55,865 bases of DNA. Source: a virus. Location of the stretch: positions 1 to 55,865 of the IMG/VR virus record IMGVR_UViG_3300024520_000090. One strand, written 5' to 3'. The position numbers and the translations under genes were made by a program. Of the stretch, positions 8,093 to 15,205 are shown in pieces. How positions within the stretch are numbered: the stretch's first letter is position 1; each line of letters starts with the position of its first letter. Under the pieces are notes generated by a model, which did no database searches, was not told where the DNA came from, and saw only the letters and a list, made by a program, of their open reading frames with translations.

Positions 8093-8341
8093 ATGAACGA
8101 ACAAGAGCAGGCGCTATTACGGCGCCTTTTATCCGTGCATCCTTGCACCGGTGCCGAGTGCACCGTTACCAAGCACGGCTTCATCGATGGCGACGACGGC
8201 CGGTTTTATCCGGGCTGGCTGGTAGTTGATACCGGTCGTATCACCGCTAACAAATATTTTCTAATGGGTGCCACCGATGGCATCGAGTATCGTTTCATTA
8301 TTGACGGCCGCTACAAGCGAGCCCATGTACAGGCTGTATAG
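8093..8341 (+). CDS. Hypothetical early protein (82 aa)
   Basis: First gene of the plus-strand cluster. The ATG at 8093 is chosen because GGAGG lies eight bases upstream; the in-frame TTG at 8078 falls before it. The product is a compact alpha/beta-type sequence with a cysteine pair near residue 19 (HPCTGAEC) and no recognised domain. Its translation may be controlled by the hairpin at 8039-8082. As the first early gene it may act on the host, but that is inference. Confidence 0.65.
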   Translation: MNEQEQALLRRLLSVHPCTGAECTVTKHGFIDGDDGRFYPGWLVVDTGRITANKYFLMGATDGIEYRFIIDGRYKRAHVQAV

Positions 8342-8354
8342 CCGGGGAGTCAGC

Positions 8355-8576
8355 ATGAGAAAGATAGTAGCCGGAGTGAGGCGGTACGTCCGCATCGAGA
8401 CGAGCCACGACAGGCTCAAGACAAAACCGACACGGAATATCCGGCCAGCCGGGCGCACTAAGCGCAAAACTGAACCCGTCGTTATGATTGGCGAGGAAGC
8501 CAAGTCAATGAGCGCCGCTGAATGGGGCGCCAAGATCACCAACAATTTCACGAGACCACTCGTGATCGCACCCTAA
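8355..8576 (+). CDS. Hypothetical basic early protein (73 aa)
   Basis: The ATG at 8355 follows GGGGAG. The product is strongly basic in its first 45 residues (many Arg and Lys), which suggests nucleic-acid binding, then ends in a less charged segment. An upstream in-frame ATG at 8268 would overlap the previous gene by 74 bp and lacks a ribosome binding site. No family recognised. Confidence 0.6.
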   Translation: MRKIVAGVRRYVRIETSHDRLKTKPTRNIRPAGRTKRKTEPVVMIGEEAKSMSAAEWGAKITNNFTRPLVIAP

Positions 8577-8584
8577 GGAGCACC

Positions 8585-8944
8585 ATGCTAGTATTGTACA
8601 ATGTGACCATCGAGTATCTACAAGATGCCCTCGACTTCCACGACTATCCAAACCAGACCCTAGTCAAGGGGCGGCCGATCGCTCTCGGGATCTCCCCCTT
8701 ATTCGATGAACGGATACAACGGGCACAGGATATGATCCGACGCTTACAGGCTACACTCCAGCCCGACGTGGCGCCGGAGCTTTGCCAACAACTGGACGCG
8801 CTCTACCGCTTCCTGATTGACCAGTTAACAATAGCGCTGGACACAGGTGAAACCGCACCCATTGACTCCGTGCTCAATATCCTCACGGACTTGCGCTCGG
8901 CGTGGCGCCATGCGGTGCACGAAGTGGAGGAAGAATGTCAGTAA
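8585..8944 (+). CDS. FliS-like (flagellin export chaperone-like) protein
   Basis: This 119-residue, almost wholly helical protein follows the FliS pattern. Residues 1-16 (LYNVTIEYLQDA) resemble the first FliS helix (LYDGAIRFLxxA). Residues 44-58 (IQRAQDMIRRLQATL) match the helix that in FliS reads kAQdIIxeLxxsL. Residues 70-83 match LdaLYxfmxxqL, and 96-108 (VLNILTDLRSAWR) the final helix. FliS binds the flagellin C-terminus in the cytoplasm and delivers it for export. Here the protein starts at the LYDG helix, so the N-terminal segment that caps the flagellin groove in FliS is absent. Start ATG 8585 has AAGGAG nearby; the frame upstream is not FliS-like. Confidence 0.6.
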   Translation: MLVLYNVTIEYLQDALDFHDYPNQTLVKGRPIALGISPLFDERIQRAQDMIRRLQATLQPDVAPELCQQLDALYRFLIDQLTIALDTGETAPIDSVLNILTDLRSAWRHAVHEVEEECQ

Positions 8945-9198
8945 TAACACTTGACCCGATAGGGCTCGCCTTGGAAGATGCGGCACGCCAGCTTGCCCTG
9001 CTACGAGCAGCGCAGCACTGCCCCCACTGGGCAGATGACATGGGGCTCATAGCCCATGTGGCACCTACGAGTACAATCCTCATAGCAGCGGGACGCGACC
9101 ACAGCAACGACGGGTACGGCCAACGCTACGAGTTCACTTATCACATCCCCTACATGGGGCGACTTCACGAGATCGACATCGGGTTGATCATTGACTAA
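8935..9198 (+). CDS. Hypothetical early protein (87 aa)
   Basis: The ATG at 8935 overlaps the end of the FliS-like gene by 10 bp and has GGAGGAAG just upstream, so the two are probably co-translated. The sequence has an N-terminal helix rich in Ala and Leu and a C-terminal beta-type half. No domain is recognised. Tight coupling makes a joint role with the FliS-like protein possible but unproven. Confidence 0.6.
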   Translation: MSVITLDPIGLALEDAARQLALLRAAQHCPHWADDMGLIAHVAPTSTILIAAGRDHSNDGYGQRYEFTYHIPYMGRLHEIDIGLIID

Positions 9199-9212
9199 CC
9201 ACAGGAGAGAAC

Positions 9213-9416
9213 ATGGCAAGCAAGACAGGGCCACTGGCCCAACTACTAGACAGCATGGCACCTAAGGGCGGCATGCCCAGGAGCCAAGCACTAGCACAGC
9301 AACGCTGCGCACAGTGCTCGGGCCCTGCAATAAAGTTCCGGGATGACATATCCCGAAAGGAGTTCACACTCACGGCATGGTGTCAGCCCTGCCAAGATAA
9401 GTTCTTCGGCGCCTAA
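9213..9416 (+). CDS. Small zinc-ribbon-like protein (67 aa)
   Basis: Start ATG 9213 follows ACAGGAGAGAAC. Two CxxC knuckles (CAQC near 32-35 and CQPC near 57-60), about 21 residues apart, form a plausible single zinc ribbon. Such small proteins often bind nucleic acid or RNA polymerase. No specific family is assigned. Confidence 0.65.
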   Translation: MASKTGPLAQLLDSMAPKGGMPRSQALAQQRCAQCSGPAIKFRDDISRKEFTLTAWCQPCQDKFFGA

Positions 9417-9439
9417 TCACACTAACCACAGGAGACATC

Positions 9440-9712
9440 ATGGCAGCAGCACGGATAACACAAGCAGGGGTGGCTACGATCAAGGTCGTAGCTGGCCCGA
9501 CCCTAGAGAAAACGAGCGGGGACGGGTACTTCCAAACAGTAGACATCTCGATTCGCGATAAGGATGGGCGCTCTCTCCTGGAGATCGTCGCCTACTGTAA
9601 AGATGACATGCCCACCCAGGTAGAGCTTGCTCTACACGGCGCTCGAAGTGGGTGCAAGATACCAGCAGCTAACCCAGCAACCCCGGACAAGGAGGACGAA
9701 TGCGCTAGCTAA
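9440..9712 (+). CDS. Hypothetical early protein (90 aa)
   Basis: Start ATG 9440 follows ACAGGAGACATC, nearly the same leader as the preceding gene. The product looks beta-rich (KVVAGPTLEKT, DISIRDKDGRSLLEIVAY), which could form an OB-like or sandwich fold, with a hydrophilic tail. Family not recognised. Confidence 0.65.
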   Translation: MAAARITQAGVATIKVVAGPTLEKTSGDGYFQTVDISIRDKDGRSLLEIVAYCKDDMPTQVELALHGARSGCKIPAANPATPDKEDECAS

Positions 9713-9745
9713 CACAGGGGCGCTCACCCCACATAGGAGCCGCAA

Positions 9746-9826
9746 GCACTGGTCAGATGTGGCCAGTGCCCGAAGCAATAACACAACCCCCTCTGGGTTG
9801 AGCATCCGAGCAGGTGTAAGGCCTGC
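9746..9826 (+). promoter_or_regulatory. Three-hairpin intergenic RNA element
   Basis: The 142-bp gap before the next gene holds three successive hairpins. Stem 1 is GCACTGG/CCAGTGC (9746-9752 with 9763-9769), stem 2 CAACCC/GGGTTG (9784-9789 with 9795-9800), and stem 3 GCAGG/CCTGC (9810-9814 with 9822-9826), followed by ctttat. The last could act as a weak terminator or attenuator. The set could also be an RNase processing site or leader control for the gene at 9855. No known riboswitch class is recognised. Confidence 0.4.
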
Positions 9827-9854
9827 CTTTATAGCAACTTTATCAGGAGGACGA

Positions 9855-10670
9855 ATGCTAAGAGGATTTGCGGCATACCACCGCGACAAAATGAAACAGC
9901 TACGGACCCGTGCTCGGCGGATGTTTCGAGGCAGGTTTGGCGATGTCTCCAACGGGGTCATCCTGTACGAGGGCCCGAGCCAACTAGACCCGAGCCAGGA
10001 CATCGTCGTCATCGCAACGGGGCTTAACCGCCCGAGCAAGAACGACAAGACGGATGACATGATCCAGGTTTGGATCCTACTGCAAGACGTGGCACCCACT
10101 AAGGCTAACCAGCAAGGGTTAGACGTGGCTGTATGCGGCGACTGTAAGCATAGGCAGTGGCAACGGCAGGATGACGGCAGCATGGCCAAGGTGGGCTCAT
10201 GCTACGTGGTACTCCACAATGCCCCTCTCTCGGTATACAAAGCATACAAGCGAGGGAACTACCCGTGGCTCGACCCCGAGTCAGCACGAGAGCTACTCCG
10301 CGACACCTGGGTACGCTTCGGCGCCTATGGCGATCCGAGTGCGGTGCCTGTTCACATCTGGGAACCGATTCGGGATGTGGTCAGGAAGTACACCGGGTAT
10401 ACACACCAATGGCGCAACCTTGGCCCCGAGTGGCACTGGCTTATGGCAAGCGTAGACACCCCAGCCGAGAGGCTTGAGGCCATGCGCATGGGCTGGCGCT
10501 ACTTCCGAGTGAAGGGTGAGGACGACGAACTATTCGATAACGAGCAGGTATGCGCCTCCGAGGCACGAGGTACATCCTGCGCAGCGTGCGGCTTGTGCGC
10601 TGGGATGTCAACAGCCAAAGCAAAGAGCCAAGTCATCACGGTGCACGGCGTGTTTGCTGGGAACTTCTAG
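9855..10670 (+). CDS. Conserved phage Cys-rich protein (DUF7227-like)
   Basis: Start ATG 9855 has AGGAGG six bases upstream; the longer open frame back to 9627 overlaps the previous gene and is rejected. The 271-residue product carries CGDCKHR near residue 93 with a later GSCYV, and a C-terminal CAACGLC cluster (about 239-245), suggesting one or two metal sites. The pattern of a CGDCxHR box followed by CYV and an aromatic segment recurs in a family common in phages and plasmids that I associate with DUF7227. Function is unknown there too. The family name is from memory and needs a profile search. Confidence 0.6.
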   Translation: MLRGFAAYHRDKMKQLRTRARRMFRGRFGDVSNGVILYEGPSQLDPSQDIVVIATGLNRPSKNDKTDDMIQVWILLQDVAPTKANQQGLDVAVCGDCKHRQWQRQDDGSMAKVGSCYVVLHNAPLSVYKAYKRGNYPWLDPESARELLRDTWVRFGAYGDPSAVPVHIWEPIRDVVRKYTGYTHQWRNLGPEWHWLMASVDTPAERLEAMRMGWRYFRVKGEDDELFDNEQVCASEARGTSCAACGLCAGMSTAKAKSQVITVHGVFAGNF

Positions 10671-10692
10671 CGACTATCAACAGGGGGGAAAC

Positions 10693-10890
10693 ATGAGTGT
10701 ATGGCTACTGACGCTGGAGGTGCCCGAGGGCAGCCAAGGAATATGGGTGTTCGCTGGTGACGCAGCGGGCAAGGCGGCAGCCGAGGGCACCATCGCAGCA
10801 TGGAAGCGCGATGCAGGGAACATGGGCGACAGCTACTTCATCTTGAAGTGGGTCATAGTTCGCACCGAAGTATACAACGATGTCTACTAG
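10693..10890 (+). CDS. Hypothetical protein (65 aa)
   Basis: Start ATG 10693 follows AGGGGGGAAAC. The small product has alternating beta and alpha character (VWLLTLEVPEGSQGIWVFAG then an Ala-rich helix). The larger open frame starting at 10516 reads through the preceding gene and is discarded. No family recognised. Confidence 0.55.
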   Translation: MSVWLLTLEVPEGSQGIWVFAGDAAGKAAAEGTIAAWKRDAGNMGDSYFILKWVIVRTEVYNDVY

Positions 10891-10900
10891 GAGGATGACG

Positions 10901-11095
10901 ATGGTCATAGTCACGGCCAAGCCCGGCGCCTCACAGCGCACTCGCAACCGACTGCGCGAGCATCCGGGTACCTTCGAGTTGAAACAAACCAGCAACCCAG
11001 TTTGCTTCGACCGTGAGGCCCACCTGCTTGAACACCCCGATGGGTGGACAGGGTGGCTGCCTGCCGACGAGGTGGACATCAAAGCAACCGACTAA
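10901..11095 (+). CDS. Hypothetical protein (64 aa)
   Basis: Three in-frame ATGs exist (10880, 10895, 10901). Only 10901 lies six bases after the AGGAGG at 10889-10894, so it is chosen. The basic N-terminal half (QRTRNRLREH) is followed by a more acidic C-terminus. Unknown function. Confidence 0.55.
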   Translation: MVIVTAKPGASQRTRNRLREHPGTFELKQTSNPVCFDREAHLLEHPDGWTGWLPADEVDIKATD

Positions 11096-11111
11096 CAACA
11101 CAGGAGAGAGC

Positions 11112-11219
11112 ATGCGTGAGAGAGAGAACCTACTTAGAGCCATCAGGAAATACTGGGGGATCACCCTCGGCCAAGCCGAGCTTATGCTTAGAGACATCGA
11201 GGAGAGACAAAGCAGATGA
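11112..11219 (+). CDS. Small helical protein (35 aa)
   Basis: ATG 11112 follows CAGGAGAGAGC. The product is a single charged helical segment (RAIRKYWGITLGQAELMLRD), resembling a minimal HTH-like helix pair. Its stop overlaps the next ATG (ATGAG), so it is likely translated as part of the operon. Confidence 0.5.
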   Translation: MRERENLLRAIRKYWGITLGQAELMLRDIEERQSR

Positions 11220-11491
11220 GACTACATATACTACAGGAGTTCCTACGGCATCAGTACACACATTACACGGAGTTCCTACGCATCGACGCCAAACCGCATG
11301 GTGACCGTCGAGGGGGCACCGTTGGTCCTGACTGTACCGTCATTATCACAATGCAACACCCCAGCGAACCAACCATGGTGCGGATAGACTACTGGGAGGC
11401 AAAGGCCACGACCGTAAGCTACCACTGGGAGTGCACCGAATCCCTCACGGCTACCCGCCACGTCTGGGCATTCGATCAGGAGGCATCATGA
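11216..11491 (+). CDS. Hypothetical protein (91 aa)
   Basis: Starts at an ATGA overlap with the preceding gene and ends in an ATGA overlap with the next, so all three are translationally coupled. The His/Tyr-rich N-terminus (HQYTHYTEFLR) precedes a beta-type region. No domain recognised. Confidence 0.55.
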   Translation: MRLHILQEFLRHQYTHYTEFLRIDAKPHGDRRGGTVGPDCTVIITMQHPSEPTMVRIDYWEAKATTVSYHWECTESLTATRHVWAFDQEAS

Positions 11492-11934
11492 CCGATGACG
11501 AGCTAGATGCAGCGTACCTGAAGACCCCGAGCGGGCTCCGCTACTTGGCTACTTGTGTCGCCGTTATGAACGGGGGCAAGCCTAGCAAGGAGTATATGCC
11601 GGAATACTGGGCAAGCCCCGAAGCCTACTGGGACACCTTTCGAGGCTGGCCCGATGATGCTGCGGAGGAGGTGGACGTCCTCGCCAGTCTACTGGCAGGG
11701 ATGACTGATATTCTTCGCCACCGTAGCGAGGACAAGCCCTGGACACACACCTTTGGCGGGGCCTACTGGGCTCTGTACTGGAGCAACGCCCAGATACACG
11801 ACTGGATTCGTCTGGCCGTGTATCAAATACAAGAACGAATGTACCCAATACGGTTCGGGCACCAAGTCATCTGCAAACCCTACGAGCGCCGATCGCTAGC
11901 CGAACTACAAGACTTAGGTCTGGAGCCTAGATAA
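11488..11934 (+). CDS. Hypothetical protein (148 aa)
   Basis: ATG 11488 has AGGAGG five bases upstream within the end of the previous gene. The product is acidic in its first half and rich in Trp and Tyr, with a helical middle segment. No family is recognised. Tight spacing to its neighbours marks it as part of the early cluster. Confidence 0.6.
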   Translation: MTDDELDAAYLKTPSGLRYLATCVAVMNGGKPSKEYMPEYWASPEAYWDTFRGWPDDAAEEVDVLASLLAGMTDILRHRSEDKPWTHTFGGAYWALYWSNAQIHDWIRLAVYQIQERMYPIRFGHQVICKPYERRSLAELQDLGLEPR

Positions 11935-11966
11935 CACACCGAGCACAACCTACTGGAGTACTGCGA

Positions 11967-12374
11967 ATGATCTATGTAACTAGAAACCCCGAAGTGTACC
12001 GGGCTTACCTACCCAACTGCTGCCGGTACCAAGACGTGGTGGCGCTTGTCGATCGCTTCATCGAGTGGGCCCTCTACATCCACGATGTCGAGGAGTTCAC
12101 CATCGTAGACTTTCCCTTCAAGCAAGATCACCCCTGGACTAACCCAGGCAACGAAGCCTGGTTCACCTGCCTCTTCAACCCACTACAGAAAGAGGTAGAT
12201 GAGGATGCCGAGTACAAAGCTGAAAGCGTAGCTAGCACCTTGACCTTCCAGATAGAGCAGCTATCCCACGATTTGAGGGACGGCATGAGGCAAGCCATCT
12301 CCGTTCGCTCGGGGGTACCACGGGTACCTGACTGCCGCGACGACGAGGCCATGCCGTGGCCTGGAGAAGAATAA
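11967..12374 (+). CDS. Hypothetical protein (135 aa)
   Basis: ATG 11967 follows a weak CTGGAG. The sequence contains CC near residue 18 and a helical central region with an acidic C-terminus (DDEAMPWPGEE). It is the last gene before an internal promoter, so it may end a transcription unit. Unknown function. Confidence 0.6.
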   Translation: MIYVTRNPEVYRAYLPNCCRYQDVVALVDRFIEWALYIHDVEEFTIVDFPFKQDHPWTNPGNEAWFTCLFNPLQKEVDEDAEYKAESVASTLTFQIEQLSHDLRDGMRQAISVRSGVPRVPDCRDDEAMPWPGEE

Positions 12375-12377
12375 AGA

Positions 12378-12405
12378 TTGACAAACCAAACCAATGCTAT
12401 ACAAT
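12378..12405 (+). promoter_or_regulatory. Sigma70-like promoter within the early cluster
   Basis: Perfect TTGACA at 12378-12383, 16 bp spacer, TACAAT at 12400-12405 (five of six matches). It lies in one of the few real gaps on the plus strand and 40 bp upstream of the acidic-protein gene at 12445. It should drive the two acidic proteins and probably the genes beyond. Confidence 0.75.
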
Positions 12406-12444
12406 AGCGTATAACTAATCACAAACCACATAGGAGCAAGCATC

Positions 12445-12885
12445 ATGGCCTGCATAGCTGTATACGTCAGCGAATGCGTCACTGTTGACGTTGACGAAAC
12501 CATTGACATAAACCTGGACCTGTCGGACTACGGCATCACGTCCAAGATCACGATCGAAGACGGGGATGTCTCCGGCTCAGTCCGAGCCGAGTACCAAGTT
12601 GACACGACAGTTGACTGGGACATCGACGAAGACATGGAGGTAGACATCGATGATGACCAAATCATCGAGTGCCTGGAGCAGGAGGCGGGGGACCTCGACT
12701 TCCTGTATGCGTGGATGCAAGACGAGGAGCTACGCAACGACTTCATCGACTACCTGGTCAAGAACGAACTGTCCGCAGAGGATACCGACACCCTGATCGT
12801 CAAGCTCACCCGCTACAAGCAGGAGCTTGAGTTCAAGAAAGCACAGGAAGAACTAGCAGGAGGCGACGATGCCACCCAAGCATAA
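12445..12885 (+). CDS. Highly acidic early protein (146 aa)
   Basis: By my count it holds 42 Asp/Glu against 9 Lys/Arg, a net charge near -33. Runs such as DWDIDEDMEVDIDDDQ fall in an alternating pattern that suggests beta strands carrying acidic faces. ATG 12445 follows TAGGAGCAAGCATC and the strong promoter at 12378-12405. Such composition occurs in DNA-mimic proteins that block host DNA-binding proteins, but also in calcium-binding or simply disordered proteins. No family recognised. Confidence 0.65.
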   Translation: MACIAVYVSECVTVDVDETIDINLDLSDYGITSKITIEDGDVSGSVRAEYQVDTTVDWDIDEDMEVDIDDDQIIECLEQEAGDLDFLYAWMQDEELRNDFIDYLVKNELSAEDTDTLIVKLTRYKQELEFKKAQEELAGGDDATQA

Positions 12886-13276
12886 GACCCAGGTAGAGTG
12901 GGCCCTGATAGAGTTGGCAGAGCAGCTACTGGAGCCAGTCAACGATAGCGACCCGTGCCCTGACCCCTACGTGATCGAGGACATCCTCGTCTACATGGGC
13001 TCCCCTTATGTAGGACCCAACGAGGCCGACAACAACGCGATGCGCAAGATGTACTGCGGAGGATATATCTCGGACGAAGACCGCGAGGGTGACTTCGAGT
13101 ACAACCTCACCAAGCTGAGCCGCTGGCCCGACGAGGATGTTAGTGATACGTTGCTCGCATTTAGAGCCACCTACCGAGTGACCTACCAACCTGGTGAGCA
13201 CGAGGAGGAGGAGCTAAGGTATCTTGAACAAGAATACTGGGAGGCTAACGACCTCCGTAAAGATTGGGATTTCTAG
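12869..13276 (+). CDS. Acidic early protein (135 aa)
   Basis: Overlaps the preceding acidic gene by 17 bp, with AGGAGG just upstream of ATG 12869. I count 32 acidic against 12 basic residues. An EEEEL segment near the C-terminus is followed by a helical acidic tail. Its pairing with the preceding very acidic protein suggests a joint role. No recognised domain. Confidence 0.62.
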   Translation: MPPKHKTQVEWALIELAEQLLEPVNDSDPCPDPYVIEDILVYMGSPYVGPNEADNNAMRKMYCGGYISDEDREGDFEYNLTKLSRWPDEDVSDTLLAFRATYRVTYQPGEHEEEELRYLEQEYWEANDLRKDWDF

Positions 13277-13477
13277 ATGATAAAGCCAGTAACCACAAAG
13301 ATGATCGCCCGTGTGTTAGACGAGCAGCCCCCGACAGCCACTGTCATGGTGCTGCGCCCTGCACAAGGAGGAGTACACCAACAACTCATGGAGGCGCAAG
13401 CCTCCACGTACAAACCCTGGCCTGGCGATCTCGTCACGGTCAATCAACAGCGGTATCGAATCGTTACCGATCTATAG
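13277..13477 (+). CDS. Hypothetical protein (66 aa)
   Basis: ATG 13277 follows directly on the TAG stop of the preceding gene, so translation likely depends on coupling. The product appears beta-rich and may be a small SH3- or OB-like barrel (WPGDLVTVNQQRYRIV near the C-terminus). A longer frame from 13264 in another phase overlaps the next gene and is rejected as a start. Confidence 0.5.
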   Translation: MIKPVTTKMIARVLDEQPPTATVMVLRPAQGGVHQQLMEAQASTYKPWPGDLVTVNQQRYRIVTDL

Positions 13478-13488
13478 GAGAACAAAGC

Positions 13489-14664
13489 ATGTCACTAATC
13501 GCATCACAACCCACTAACCTAACCTTCGATAGCAATGCCACCGGCACCACGTTAGAGACTGGTTGGCGCAGTAGTCGTAGCAGCCTACAGGTACGCCACC
13601 TGGAGGATGTCCGGGACAACTTGAGGCGACTCAAGCAGCGCCAACAGCCGCAGGACTTCATGCGGAACGCAAGTCACTTCATCGTCCAGTGGAACGGGAC
13701 TACCCCCGAGGGATTCTTCATCCACCAGGATGGAGTGCGCAGCGCCCCGATGAAGCTAGACAGACACGCCCTACGGCAAATGGCCGCCTTCCTACTCCCC
13801 GCTCGGGGGCTAGGTTTCATCGACAGCCTAACCAAGAAGTCGACCATAGGTGGGGACAAGGTGGCTTCTATGGCCTGGGATCTCCACCGCCAGGCCTACA
13901 ACAACGGCGAAGGCAAGGACCACACCTTCCGCACGATACTCGGAACGGATAACCTGCCAATGGTACGAGCGGTACTGTCTGGGGGCTACCCCAGATATGA
14001 TAACCTGGACCTCATCGAGGACGCCATGGTGGGACTGCGGGAGCGGATCGACGAGTGGGCTGTGGTGGACTACAGTGTCCGCAACTCGAAGATGCGAGTG
14101 CGACTGCTCCACCAGAACGAGGTGCACAGGGCCATGGCGGTGAACAAGCCTATCCCCGGCATCAGCCTACGTGACAGTGAGGTCGGTACCAGTCGGGTGT
14201 ACATCCTACCGGAGACGTTCACACCCTGGTGCAGCAATGGCTGTGGCCACTGGGCGCCGCTACTCAAGCAGGGCTACTCTCGGCCACACTCGGGGGTAAC
14301 CTCCGACCAGATACGTGGGGAGGTAGCAGACAAGATGGAGTCCACCCTCACCGAGGCCTACGGTATCCGCAAGGCTTACAACCAAGCTATGCACGTCAAG
14401 ATTGATGACGCCTTTGCCTGGTTCCAAGCCCAGGTGGGAACCGACATCACCCAGTATCAGCAGGAGCAGGTTGAGACTGCGATGGCATCCGAGCCCACAG
14501 TGCGAGGGACTAACCTCCTCGGTACAGTGGTGGATGCAGTGACCTGGGTAGCCCATGAGCAGATGGACCTGGACACCCAGCATCGCATGGAACGCCTCGG
14601 TGGGCAGCTACTGCACGCTGGCCTTGAGCAACAAGTGGACCGACGCATCCTCATCGACGCCTAA
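13489..14664 (+). CDS. DUF932-like phage protein
   Basis: Start ATG 13489 has TAGGAG eight bases upstream. The 391-residue product contains a central segment (GTDNLPMVRAVLSGGYPRYD) that follows the DUF932/phage-plasmid-like protein pattern of an RAVLS box followed by a DN or YD and a helical segment. Cysteines in WCSNGCGHW near residue 246 may bind metal. DUF932 proteins occur on many phages and plasmids and their activity is not established. The largest early gene in this cluster. Confidence 0.6.
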   Translation: MSLIASQPTNLTFDSNATGTTLETGWRSSRSSLQVRHLEDVRDNLRRLKQRQQPQDFMRNASHFIVQWNGTTPEGFFIHQDGVRSAPMKLDRHALRQMAAFLLPARGLGFIDSLTKKSTIGGDKVASMAWDLHRQAYNNGEGKDHTFRTILGTDNLPMVRAVLSGGYPRYDNLDLIEDAMVGLRERIDEWAVVDYSVRNSKMRVRLLHQNEVHRAMAVNKPIPGISLRDSEVGTSRVYILPETFTPWCSNGCGHWAPLLKQGYSRPHSGVTSDQIRGEVADKMESTLTEAYGIRKAYNQAMHVKIDDAFAWFQAQVGTDITQYQQEQVETAMASEPTVRGTNLLGTVVDAVTWVAHEQMDLDTQHRMERLGGQLLHAGLEQQVDRRILIDA

Positions 14665-14673
14665 ACCCTAACC

Positions 14674-14691
14674 GCCCCCCGCAAGGGGGGC
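14674..14691 (+). terminator. GC hairpin with GCAA loop after the DUF932-like gene
   Basis: A perfect 7-bp stem GCCCCCC/GGGGGGC closes a GCAA (GNRA) tetraloop. No U-run follows, so it may be a partial terminator, a processing site or an mRNA-stabilising 3' end. It sits 10 bases after the stop codon of the upstream gene and 15 bases before the next ATG. Confidence 0.45.
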
Positions 14692-14706
14692 CCACGGAGA
14701 GTCACG

Positions 14707-14931
14707 ATGCCTAGCATCCACCTAACTAACGAGGAGGTACGCCTCCTAGAGACGGCAGCCACCGCCACTATCCGCCACCTATACAAGTCCGAGGAAGAGA
14801 TCGCTCCAGTCCTCGACGCGTTAGGGGTTAATCCTGGTGCGGCTCATGTTGACAAGCTATTCACTAACATCGAGCGTGTCCAGGCAAAGCTAAGGGCACT
14901 GCTATATCACGCCTCCTTTACGGGGAGCTAG
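14707..14931 (+). CDS. Hypothetical helical protein (74 aa)
   Basis: ATG 14707 follows CGGAGAGTCACG. The product is predicted helical throughout (LTNEEVRLLETAATATIRHL, then IERVQAKLRALL) and slightly acidic. Could be a small DNA-binding or protein-interaction module. No family recognised. Confidence 0.6.
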   Translation: MPSIHLTNEEVRLLETAATATIRHLYKSEEEIAPVLDALGVNPGAAHVDKLFTNIERVQAKLRALLYHASFTGS

Positions 14932-14953
14932 GTAATGGACTACACTACAGGAG

Positions 14954-15205
14954 ATGACTGACACCATGGAATCACAAATCGTAATTGACCTACAGACAGG
15001 GCGCGTGATGAGCGTGCCTTTACAACAAACCTTGACAGGACAAACCGACTTGCTCCCAGAGGGGGCGCTGAAACGAGAACTAGAGAACAAAGACACAGAA
15101 GAATTCTGCGTTGTCGAACTACCGAACAAAGACTGTATCTGGGTAGAACCTATCTTCCACGACTTACCTAGTCGAGTGAGCGGGAACACCCTAGGGGAAT
15201 GCTAA
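14954..15205 (+). CDS. Hypothetical protein (83 aa)
   Basis: ATG 14954 stands one base after AGGAG, whereas the in-frame ATG at 14966 lies 13 bases after it, so the true start is uncertain (83 or 79 residues). Product is hydrophilic and mildly acidic with a DCIWVEP segment. Its end overlaps the next gene in a TAATG. Confidence 0.55.
   Translation: MTDTMESQIVIDLQTGRVMSVPLQQTLTGQTDLLPEGALKRELENKDTEEFCVVELPNKDCIWVEPIFHDLPSRVSGNTLGEC

Noticed and set aside
8522-8584. Upstream extension of the FliS-like gene
   Set aside because: The extra residues lie over the previous gene in another frame, do not resemble the FliS N-terminus, and the AAGGAG precedes ATG 8585.
9627-9854. Upstream extension of the Cys-rich gene to 9627
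   Set aside because: It overlaps the previous gene out of frame, has no ribosome binding site, and AGGAGG stands before ATG 9855.
14674-14691. Strong intrinsic terminator after the DUF932-like gene
   Set aside because: The stem is good but lacks the U-run needed for a standard intrinsic terminator, so it is given only moderate confidence.
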